From the NCBI RefSeq assembly GCF_900103455.1, contig NZ_FNHI01000001.1, positions 1 through 64,000 of the forward strand: a stretch of DNA of 64,000 nucleotides. Direction: 5' to 3'. Below the pieces are notes generated by a model. It was not told where the DNA came from. It ran no database searches and was given only the letters and a program-made list of their open reading frames with translations. The position numbers were made by a program, and so were the translations under genes. Of this stretch, positions 56,854 through 64,000 are shown in pieces; the first letter of the stretch is position 1; each line of letters starts with the position of its first letter. Source of the stretch: Streptomyces wuyuanensis (GTDB taxonomy: Bacteria > Actinomycetota > Actinomycetes > Streptomycetales > Streptomycetaceae).

Positions 56854-58230
56854 GTGGCCGTGACCGATCCCGCACCGCCGGCACAGCCCGTAGCGCACGA
56901 AGGCATCCTGCGCCGCCAGTCGCTCCGTGAGTCGGCGGCCCGTACCTATGCCCGCTCGCTGCCCATCGTTCCGGTACGGGCCAGAGGCCTGACGATCGAG
57001 GGCGCGGACGGACGGCGGTACCTCGACTGCCTCTCGGGCGCCGGCACCCTCGCCCTCGGCCACAACCACCCCGTCGTCCTGGAAGCGATCAAGAAGGTGC
57101 TCGCCTCCGGAGCGCCGCTGCACGTCCTCGATCTCGCCACGCCGGTCAAGGACGCGTTCACCACCGAACTGTTCGCCACGCTGCCGCGGCCGCTCGCCGA
57201 CGACGCCCGCATCCAGTTCTGCGGGCCGGCCGGGACGGATGCCGTCGAGGCCGCCCTCAAACTGGTCCGCACGGCGACCGGCCGTACCGGGCTCCTCGCG
57301 TTCACCGGCGCGTACCACGGCATGACCGCCGGGGCACTGGACGCCTCGGGGGGCGCGGCGGACGTCCGCGTCACACGGCTGCCCTATCCGCAGAACTACC
57401 GCTGCCCCTTCGGGGCCGGCGGCGAACGCGGCGCCGAACTCGCCGCCCGCTGGACCGAGAATCTGCTGGACGATCCCAAGGGCGGCGTCCCCGCGCCCGC
57501 CGGCATGATCCTCGAACCCGTGCAGGGCGAGGGCGGGGTCATCCCCGCCCCCGACGGGTGGCTGCGGCGGATGCGCGAGATCACCGCGTCCCGCTCCATC
57601 CCGCTGATCGCCGACGAGGTGCAGACCGGGGTGGGCCGCACCGGGGCCTTCTGGGCCGTCGAGCACAGCGGGATCGTCCCCGACGTGATGGTGCTCTCCA
57701 AGGCCATCGGCGGTTCCCTTCCGCTTGCCGTGATCGTCTACCGCGCCGATCTGGATGTCTGGCAGCCCGGTGCCCACGCCGGGACGTTCCGCGGCAACCA
57801 GCTCGCCATGGCGGCGGGCGCGGCCACTCTGTCCTTCGTGCGGGAGAACCGGCTCGCGGAACGGGCCGCCACCCTCGGTGCGCGGATGCTGGGGCAGCTC
57901 CAGGGCCTCGCCGCCGCCCACCGCTGCATCGGCGACGTACGCGGCAGGGGGCTGATGATCGGCGTCGAGCTCGTGAACCCCGACTCCGACGACACGCAGG
58001 CCGACGTCCCGCCGGCCGACCCCGCCCTCGCCGCCGCCGTGCAGCGGGAATGCCTGCGCCGCGGGCTCATCGTCGAACTCGGCGGACGCCACTCCGGCGT
58101 CGTCCGTCTGCTGCCTCCCCTCACGCTCACCGACGAACAGGCCCAGGCGGTCCTGGACCGCTTCGCCGACTCTCTGGAAGCGGCCGTGAGCGCACCGCAC
58201 CTCCGCCACGACACCGGACCGTCTCAGTGA
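56854..58230 (+). CDS. Diaminobutyrate-type PLP aminotransferase (siderophore)
   Basis: This 458-residue class III aminotransferase is close to 2,4-diaminobutyrate:2-oxoglutarate aminotransferases (RhbA/EctB-like). Cofactor motifs are FCGPAGTDAVEAALK, the catalytic Lys in VLSKAIGG, and GTFRGNQLAM. ILEPVQGEGGVIP is a family block. It would make L-2,4-diaminobutyrate from aspartate semialdehyde. The GTG at 56854 is set by GGAGGA 10 bases upstream; upstream codons in frame have no family match. It is the first gene of the siderophore operon and precedes the first synthetase by 28 bases. Confidence 0.88.
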   Translation: MAVTDPAPPAQPVAHEGILRRQSLRESAARTYARSLPIVPVRARGLTIEGADGRRYLDCLSGAGTLALGHNHPVVLEAIKKVLASGAPLHVLDLATPVKDAFTTELFATLPRPLADDARIQFCGPAGTDAVEAALKLVRTATGRTGLLAFTGAYHGMTAGALDASGGAADVRVTRLPYPQNYRCPFGAGGERGAELAARWTENLLDDPKGGVPAPAGMILEPVQGEGGVIPAPDGWLRRMREITASRSIPLIADEVQTGVGRTGAFWAVEHSGIVPDVMVLSKAIGGSLPLAVIVYRADLDVWQPGAHAGTFRGNQLAMAAGAATLSFVRENRLAERAATLGARMLGQLQGLAAAHRCIGDVRGRGLMIGVELVNPDSDDTQADVPPADPALAAAVQRECLRRGLIVELGGRHSGVVRLLPPLTLTDEQAQAVLDRFADSLEAAVSAPHLRHDTGPSQ

Positions 58231-58258
58231 TCCCGGACGACACCACAAGGAAGTCCCC

Positions 58259-60250
58259 GTGAACCACACCCCCGCTGCCGACACCCCAGCACCCGACGGC
58301 CGTCCCACCGCGGACCACCACACGGGGCAGAACGGGACGGCGGCCGTCCCCCTCACGGTCGAGCCGGCGACGGTGCCGCGGCAGTCGTCGGGGTCCCCGG
58401 AGGCGCAGGACGCCGTTCCCGCACCGGGCACGGCCACGGAGACGGCGGAAGCGCCCGCCGGCACCCCGACGGGAGCGGCGGCCGATCCGCTCGACCACCC
58501 CGACCCCCTGGTCGCCGCCGACGCGGGAGCCGTCGAGAACCTCCTGCGCTGCTGGGCCCGGGAGAACAACCTGCCCGCGCCCGAGGGCGACGTCCTGCGC
58601 ATCCCGCTCCACGCAAGCGGCACCGCCCTGCTCGTGCCCGTCCTCCACTGGTCCTTCGCCGGCTGGCACCGTTTCGGCCCGCCCGCTATCGAAGGCGCTC
58701 CGACCGAGGCGCCCCCCGCCGACGCCGTCACCGTCGCCGTTCTCCTCACCCGTGAGCAGGGCGGCAGCGGCGCCGGAACCGGCGGGCCGGCGAGGGGGGA
58801 CGCGGAAGGGAACCGGTCCGAGGCGGTCGACCTCGCCGGACGTGTCGCGGACTCCGTCCGCCGCACGGCCGAGTTCATCGACGACCGACGGCGGCGCCCC
58901 GGCCCGCAGCACGGCGCCGACCTCTTCCTGACGGCCGAGCAGTCACTGATCCTGGGGCATCCGCTGCACCCCACTCCGAAGAGCCGCGAAGGGCTCTCCG
59001 ACGCCGAAGCCCGGCTCTACTCGCCGGAGTTGTACGGCTCCTTCCCGCTCCACTGGCTGGCCGTCGACCGGGCCGTGCTGGCCGGCGACTCGGCCTGGAC
59101 GGAAGAAGGCCGCATGGTGCCCGCCGAGCAACTCGCCTCCCGGCTGGCCGGCGACCTTCGCCTCCCTCCGGGAACCGTGGCCCTGCCGCTGCACCCCTGG
59201 CAGGCCCGCGAAGTGGCCCACCGCCCGGAAGCCACCGCGTTGTTCGACGCGGACCTGCTGCACGATCTCGGCCCGGCCGGTGAACCATGGCACCCCACCT
59301 CGTCCGTCCGTACCGTGCACCGGCCCGGCGCACCGGCCATGCTCAAGCTCTCGCTCGGCGTGCGCATCACCAACTCCCGTCGTGAGAACCTCCGCAAGGA
59401 ACTCCACCGCGGAGTGGAGGTCCACCGCCTCCTCCGCAGCGGTCTGGGTACGCAATGGCGGGCCGCGCACCCCCGCTTCGACATCGTCCGCGACCCCGCA
59501 TGGCTCGCCGTGGACGCCCCGGACGGAACGCCGCTGACCGGACTGGACGTCATGATCCGGCACAATCCGTTCGGCGCGGGGGACGACGCCGTCTGCCTCG
59601 CAGCCCTCACCGCCCCCCGGCCCTGGCCGGGCCGGACGGGCATCCACTCGCGTCTCGCCGAGGTCATCGGCGGGCTGGCCTCCCGCACGGGCCGCCCCAC
59701 GGGTGCCGTCGCCGCCGAGTGGTTCCTCCGCTATCTCGACCAGGTCGTGCGTCCGGTGCTGTGGCTGGATGCCACAGCCGGAGTCGCCCTCGAAGCGCAC
59801 CAGCAGAACACCCTGGTGATCCTCGATCCCCAGGGTTGGCCCGCCGGCGGCCGCTACCGGGACAACCAGGGCTACTACTTCCGCCAGTCGCGCCGTGCCG
59901 AGCTCGACCGCCGGCTTCCCGGCATCGGCACCGTCAGCGACACCTTCGTCGACGACGACGTCACGGACGAGCGCTTCGCGTACTACCTCGGCATCAACAA
60001 CGTCCTCGGTCTCATCGGCGCCTTCGGCGCGCAGCGGCTCGCCGACGAGCGCGTACTCATCGCGGCCTTCCGCCGCTTCCTCGGTTCGGCCCGTGGCCTC
60101 GGCTCACCGCTGCCGGAACAGCTCCTGGAGAACCCGACTCTGCGCTGCAAGGCGAACCTCCTCACCCGGCTCCACGGCCTCGACGAGCTCGTCGGCCCGG
60201 TCGACACCCAGTCCGTCTACGTCACGATCACGAACCCCCTCAACTCCTGA
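58259..60250 (+). CDS. NIS siderophore synthetase 1 (IucA/IucC family)
   Basis: This 663-residue NRPS-independent siderophore synthetase adenylates a carboxylic acid, usually citrate, and joins it to an amine or alcohol. Motifs are GHPLHPTPKSREG, ATP-site TSSVRTV followed by MLKLSLGVRITNS, and EAHQQNT with the Mg/ATP residues. A ferric-reductase-like tail follows. The first ~85 residues are a low-complexity Ala/Pro/Thr extension not usual in the family. The GTG start follows AAGGAAG. The second synthetase downstream is a different subtype. Confidence 0.88.
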   Translation: MNHTPAADTPAPDGRPTADHHTGQNGTAAVPLTVEPATVPRQSSGSPEAQDAVPAPGTATETAEAPAGTPTGAAADPLDHPDPLVAADAGAVENLLRCWARENNLPAPEGDVLRIPLHASGTALLVPVLHWSFAGWHRFGPPAIEGAPTEAPPADAVTVAVLLTREQGGSGAGTGGPARGDAEGNRSEAVDLAGRVADSVRRTAEFIDDRRRRPGPQHGADLFLTAEQSLILGHPLHPTPKSREGLSDAEARLYSPELYGSFPLHWLAVDRAVLAGDSAWTEEGRMVPAEQLASRLAGDLRLPPGTVALPLHPWQAREVAHRPEATALFDADLLHDLGPAGEPWHPTSSVRTVHRPGAPAMLKLSLGVRITNSRRENLRKELHRGVEVHRLLRSGLGTQWRAAHPRFDIVRDPAWLAVDAPDGTPLTGLDVMIRHNPFGAGDDAVCLAALTAPRPWPGRTGIHSRLAEVIGGLASRTGRPTGAVAAEWFLRYLDQVVRPVLWLDATAGVALEAHQQNTLVILDPQGWPAGGRYRDNQGYYFRQSRRAELDRRLPGIGTVSDTFVDDDVTDERFAYYLGINNVLGLIGAFGAQRLADERVLIAAFRRFLGSARGLGSPLPEQLLENPTLRCKANLLTRLHGLDELVGPVDTQSVYVTITNPLNS

Positions 60251-60372
60251 GGGATACCCATCCCGAAGGGCATCCGCCTCCCCAGCACATACGCCTCCGA
60301 AGGAAACCGACCACCCGCGACCGGCACCCATGACAACCGGCCCGCCGAACTGCCGAGAGGAGAGCGCCACCC

Positions 60373-61170
60373 GTGCCTCCCACCGACGCGAGCGCCGAGA
60401 CAGGCGGCTCCTCCACCTCCTCCACCGGAGGCGGCGTGGAGGACACCCTCGAACTGCGGCTGCCCGACGAATTCGTGGCGCTCTTCGAAGAGGACCGGCA
60501 ATCCGGCCCTCCGGCAGCGGCCGACCAGGGCCCCCCGGGCACGACACCACCCGACGGTCCCGAGGGCAAACCCCCCGACCTCGTGCCCTTCCACGGCGAA
60601 GACCTGCTGGACGCCCTCGCCGAGTGGGGCGCGGTCGCCACCCCTATCGGTTCCTTCCAGCTCGTGCCCGTCCGGATCGAGCGCGATCTGCAACTGATCA
60701 GCCGTTGGATGAACGACCCCGCCGTCGCGGCCTTCTGGGAACTGGCCGGACCGGAATCCGTCACCGAGGCGCACCTCGGCAGCCAGCTGGCCGGGGACGG
60801 CCGCAGCGTCCCCTGCCTCGGCGTGCTCGACGGCGTACCGACGGGCTACTTCGAGATCTACCGTGCCGACCTCGACCCGCTGGCGCGCCACTACCCGGCC
60901 CGGCCCCACGACACCGGCATCCACCTCCTCATCGGAGGCGTGGCGGACCGCGGCCGCGGCGTCGGCACGACCCTGCTGCGGGCCGCAGCCGATCACGTGC
61001 TCGACCACCGTCCCCGCTGCGGACGCGTCATCGCCGAACCCGACCTGCGCAACACCCCCTCCGTCTCCGCCTTCCTCAGCGCCGGCTTCCGCTTCTCCGC
61101 GGAAGTCGACCTTCCCGACAAGCGAGCCGCGCTCATGGTCCGCGACAGAGCACTGAGCAAGGTGCTGTGA
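60373..61170 (+). CDS. IucB/AlcB-like GNAT acyltransferase (siderophore)
   Basis: This 265-residue protein has a disordered acidic/proline N-terminal ~70 residues and a C-terminal Acetyltransf_8 GNAT domain. It keeps SRWMNDPAVAAFWELAGP and RGRGVGTTLLRAA for acetyl-CoA binding. IucB and AlcB proteins acylate N-hydroxy-diamines. No N-hydroxylase gene is near, so either the hydroxylase is elsewhere or this enzyme acylates a free amine. The GTG start follows GAGAGGAGAG. Its stop overlaps a GTG that could start the next gene. Confidence 0.85.
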   Translation: MPPTDASAETGGSSTSSTGGGVEDTLELRLPDEFVALFEEDRQSGPPAAADQGPPGTTPPDGPEGKPPDLVPFHGEDLLDALAEWGAVATPIGSFQLVPVRIERDLQLISRWMNDPAVAAFWELAGPESVTEAHLGSQLAGDGRSVPCLGVLDGVPTGYFEIYRADLDPLARHYPARPHDTGIHLLIGGVADRGRGVGTTLLRAAADHVLDHRPRCGRVIAEPDLRNTPSVSAFLSAGFRFSAEVDLPDKRAALMVRDRALSKVL

Positions 61171-61229
61171 ACGACCCGCTGCCCTCCATACACCGCTCGA
61201 ACCGCATCGGTTCCATCCGAGGAGTCCCC

Positions 61230-63032
61230 GTGCCGAAGTCCCCTGCCACCCCAGACTCCGACGAGCCGTCCGCCCTGCTCGCCCCGGCCGAGCTCAACCC
61301 CGAGACCTGGCACCGGGCATCGGGCCGGCTGCTCGCCAAGATGCTCGGCGAATTCGCCTACGAGGAGATCGTCGACCCGCTTCCCCGGGGCCAGGACGAC
61401 GGATACACGCTCCGCCTCGACGACGGGCAGGACCTCACCTTCCGCGCCCGGCGCGGCGCGTACGGCAGCTGGAGGGTCGTCCCCGGCTCCGTCAGGCTCG
61501 ACGGAGCGCCCTTCGCCGATCCGCTCGGCTTCCTGGCCGCCGCCCGCCACCTCCTCGGTCTCGACGGCGCCACCCTCGGCCACCTCGTACGCGAGCTGAG
61601 CACGACCCTGGCAGCCGACTGCAGGCTCGACCACACCGCGCTCCCCGCCGCCCGGCTCGCCGACCTCGACTACGCCGCGCTCGAAGGCCACCAGACCGGT
61701 CACCCCTGGCTCGTCCTCAACAAGGGCCGTCTCGGCTTCTCCGCCCGCGACGCCGGACGGTGGGCGCCGGAAGCACGGACTCCGGCCCGTCTTCCGTGGA
61801 TCGCCGTCAGCACCGGCCTGGCCGCCTACCGGGGCGTGCCCGGACTCGAGACGCCCGAGCAGCTCTACGCCGCGGAGCTCGAGGCCCCCGTCCGCGACGC
61901 CTTCACCAGAGCGCTCCGCGAACGCGGCCTCGACCCCTCCGCCTACCTCTGCCTGCCCGTGCACCCCTGGCAGTGGGACCAGGTCCTGCTGCCTCTCTAC
62001 GCCCCTTCGATCGCCTGCGGCGAGATCGTCCCGCTCACCACGGACGGCGACCTGCGACTGCCGCAGCAGTCCATCCGCACCTTCCTCAACATCAGCCGCC
62101 CCGACCGGCACACCGTCAAGCTCCCCCTCTCCGTGCTCAACACCCTCGTCTGGCGGGGGCTCCCCACCGAGCGCACGCTCGCCGCACCCGCCGTCACGTC
62201 ATGGGTGCACGGGCTGCGCGACGCCGACCCCTTTCTCCGCGACGAGTGCCGAGTGATCCTGCTGGGGGAGGTCGCCTCGGTCACCGTCGAGCACCCGCAC
62301 TACGACCGGTTGCCCGAGGTGCCGTACCAGTACCGGGAGCTGCTCGGAGCCATCTGGCGCGAGCCCTTGCGGCTGCCCGCCGGGGAGCGGGCCCGCACTC
62401 TCGCCTCGCTCCTGCACACCGACGCCGCGGGGCGCGCCTTCACCGCCGAACTGGTCCGACGCTCCGGGCTGACCCCCGCCGTCTGGCTGCGCCACCTCTT
62501 CGCCGCCCTGCTCCCACCCCTGCTGCACTTCCTCTACCGCTACGGCACGGTCTTCTCCCCCCACGGGGAGAACGCCATCGTCGTCTTCGACGACCAGGAC
62601 GTTCCCGTACGCCTCGCGATCAAGGACTTCGTCGACGACGTGAACGTCAGCGCCCGGACGCTGCCGGAACTCGACACCATGCCCGACGACGTGCGCGCCG
62701 TCCTGCTCACCGAGGAGCCCGCCTTCCTCACCCAGTTCATCCACTCCGGGCTCTTCGTCGGGGTGTTCCGCTACCTCGCCCCGCTGTGCGAGGAGCAACT
62801 GGGAGTGCCCGAATCCGAGTTCTGGTCACTCGTACGCGCGGAGATCCTCCGCCACCAGGCCCGCTTCCCCGAGCTGAAGGAACGCTACGCACTGTTCGAC
62901 CTGCTCACTCCGCGTATCGAGCGCCTCTGCCTGAACCGCAACCGGCTCCACCTCGACGGCTACCGCGATCGCTCCGAGCGCCCGCACGCCGCCGTCCACG
63001 GCACGGTCCGCAATCCACTGGACACGTTATGA
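61230..63032 (+). CDS. NIS siderophore synthetase 2 (IucA/IucC family)
   Basis: This 600-residue synthetase has EGHQTGHPWLVLNKGRLGF (substrate/ATP pocket), QQSIRTFLNISRPDRHTVKL, HGENAIVVFD and KDFVDDVNVS. It lacks the long N-terminal extension of synthetase 1. The KDF-rich motif is like those of IucA/RhbC-type enzymes that act on citrate or a citryl intermediate. The GTG at 61230 is preferred because GAGGAG lies five bases upstream, the same SD-TCCCC-GTG layout as synthetase 1. A GTG at 61167 overlapping the acyltransferase stop is possible. It ends the operon. Confidence 0.88.
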   Translation: MPKSPATPDSDEPSALLAPAELNPETWHRASGRLLAKMLGEFAYEEIVDPLPRGQDDGYTLRLDDGQDLTFRARRGAYGSWRVVPGSVRLDGAPFADPLGFLAAARHLLGLDGATLGHLVRELSTTLAADCRLDHTALPAARLADLDYAALEGHQTGHPWLVLNKGRLGFSARDAGRWAPEARTPARLPWIAVSTGLAAYRGVPGLETPEQLYAAELEAPVRDAFTRALRERGLDPSAYLCLPVHPWQWDQVLLPLYAPSIACGEIVPLTTDGDLRLPQQSIRTFLNISRPDRHTVKLPLSVLNTLVWRGLPTERTLAAPAVTSWVHGLRDADPFLRDECRVILLGEVASVTVEHPHYDRLPEVPYQYRELLGAIWREPLRLPAGERARTLASLLHTDAAGRAFTAELVRRSGLTPAVWLRHLFAALLPPLLHFLYRYGTVFSPHGENAIVVFDDQDVPVRLAIKDFVDDVNVSARTLPELDTMPDDVRAVLLTEEPAFLTQFIHSGLFVGVFRYLAPLCEEQLGVPESEFWSLVRAEILRHQARFPELKERYALFDLLTPRIERLCLNRNRLHLDGYRDRSERPHAAVHGTVRNPLDTL

Positions 63033-63093
63033 CGCCACGCGACGGCCGGGACCGGAACGCGCTGTCAGCGGCGCCCCTTAGGGTGGGCGGTCT

Positions 63094-64000
63094 ATGACGA
63101 AGCCATCCCTCCCCGAGCTCCTCCACGCCGCGGTCGACGCCGTCGGCGGGGTGGAGCGGCCTGGCCAGGTCACCATGGCCGAGTCCGTCTCCGAGGCCAT
63201 CGACGACGGGTCCCATCTGCTCATCCAGGCCGGCACCGGCACGGGCAAGTCCCTCGGTTATCTGGTGCCGGCCCTGGCCCACGGGGATCGCGTGGTGGTC
63301 GCCACGGCGACACTGGCGCTTCAGCGCCAGCTCGTGGAGCGTGACCTTCCGCGGACGGTGGAGGCCCTGCACCCGCTGCTGCGCCGCCGGCCGGAATTCG
63401 CCATGCTCAAGGGCCGGTCGAACTATCTGTGTCTGCACCGGCTCCACGAGGGCGTCCCCCAGGAAGAGGATGAAGGGCTCTTCGACCCGTTCGAGGCCGC
63501 CGCCCCCACGAGCAAGCTGGGCCAGGACCTCATGCGTCTGCGCGACTGGTCGGACGACACGGAGACCGGGGACCGGGACGACCTCACCCCCGGCGTCTCC
63601 GACCGGGCGTGGTCACAGGTCTCCGTGTCCTCCCGGGAGTGCCTCGGCGCGAGCAAGTGTGCATACGGGGCGGAGTGCTTCGCGGAGATGGCCCGGGAGC
63701 GCGCCAAGCTCGCCGAGGTCGTCGTGACGAACCACGCCCTGCTCGCCATCGACGCGATCGAGGGCGCCCCGGTGCTGCCGCAGCACGAGGTGCTCATCGT
63801 GGACGAAGCCCATGAGCTCGTCTCGCGGGTCACCGGCGTGGCCACGGGCGAGCTCACGCCCGGGCAGGTCAATCGCGCGGTGCGACGCGCCGCCAGACTG
63901 GTCAACGAGAAGGCGGCCGACCAGCTCCAGACGGCCGCCGAGGGTTTCGAGAGGCTGATGGAGCTCGCGCTGCCCGGCCGCCTAGAGGAGATCCCGGAGG
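63094..64000 (+). CDS. dinG: DinG-type ATP-dependent helicase (5' part, cut by window edge)
   Basis: The first 302 codons of an XPD/DinG superfamily helicase are present. Walker A is QAGTGTGKSLGYL, and ATATLALQRQL follows. An Fe-S cluster region has one Cys in NYLCLHR and three in RECLGASKCAYGAECF. DEAH appears as LIVDEAHEL. The frame is open to the end of the window. The ATG at 63094 has a -10-like TAGGGT (63079-63084) just upstream and could be nearly leaderless. In S. coelicolor, lexA is expected just beyond, as recalled. Confidence 0.9.
   Translation, partial: MTKPSLPELLHAAVDAVGGVERPGQVTMAESVSEAIDDGSHLLIQAGTGTGKSLGYLVPALAHGDRVVVATATLALQRQLVERDLPRTVEALHPLLRRRPEFAMLKGRSNYLCLHRLHEGVPQEEDEGLFDPFEAAAPTSKLGQDLMRLRDWSDDTETGDRDDLTPGVSDRAWSQVSVSSRECLGASKCAYGAECFAEMARERAKLAEVVVTNHALLAIDAIEGAPVLPQHEVLIVDEAHELVSRVTGVATGELTPGQVNRAVRRAARLVNEKAADQLQTAAEGFERLMELALPGRLEEIPE

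Noticed and set aside
59895..61229. Treating the second NIS synthetase as a 1,045-residue protein starting at 59895
   Set aside because: The extra N-terminal part overlaps synthetase 1 and the acyltransferase in another frame and is low-complexity; the GAGGAG-GTG at 61230 gives a normal family length.

Overview
The window is chromosomal DNA from a Streptomyces. It is very GC-rich, with strong third-position G/C and frequent GTG and TTG starts. Several genes look leaderless. The order rRNA operon, osaC-osaA-osaB, ftsK, rimO-pgsA-cinA-clgR, lhr, recA-recX, gluABCD/gluRK, miaB-miaA, dapF-rshA-hflX, dinG matches, from memory, the core region around SCO5747 to SCO5802 of S. coelicolor. No insertion sequence, prophage, CRISPR array or attachment site is visible.

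Layout. 1-680: the end of a ribosomal RNA operon (23S 3' end, 5S, terminator) and a tRNA-Thr. 696-10108: the osmotic-stress switch OsaC (anti-sigma/phosphatase), OsaA (soluble poly-HAMP hybrid kinase) and OsaB (response regulator without a DNA-binding domain). 10232-17851: FtsK translocase, a RodZ-like membrane HTH protein, the overlapping chain rimO-pgsA-cinA, clgR and a Dps ferritin. 18055-28157: a small membrane ORF, an SDR enzyme, the repair pair nei-lhr, an AraC regulator with an AzlCD exporter, an alpha-toroid-like protein and a DUF3046 protein. 28303-31698: an AI-2E family membrane protein, then recA-recX behind an SOS-box promoter.

32170-34961: a leftward sulfur unit in which a leaderless, cysteine-ended leader peptide precedes cysteine dioxygenase and a rhodanese-like protein, next to a solitary FAD monooxygenase. 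35156-42169: the glutamate importer gluABCD, its divergent two-component system gluR-gluK, and a membrane-anchored TAXI binding protein with no permease. 42323-53766: tRNA modification (miaB, miaA) with a histidine-poor LigB-like protein between them, a solitary antitoxin-like gene, dapF, the stringent-response protein RshA, an M1 aminopeptidase and hflX. 53908-56552: two tandem trypsin-like lipoproteins.

56854-63032: a compact four-gene NRPS-independent (NIS) siderophore operon: diaminobutyrate-type aminotransferase, NIS synthetase, IucB-like acyltransferase, NIS synthetase. It has no local N-hydroxylase, decarboxylase, transporter or visible iron box. 63094 to the end is the start of a DinG-type helicase, cut by the window edge.

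The best candidates for undescribed biology are the cysteine leader system in front of cysteine dioxygenase, the minimal siderophore operon, the TAXI protein beside GluRK, and the ten equal-length HAMP units of OsaA. All functional statements come from reading translations and recalled family knowledge. No database search was possible.
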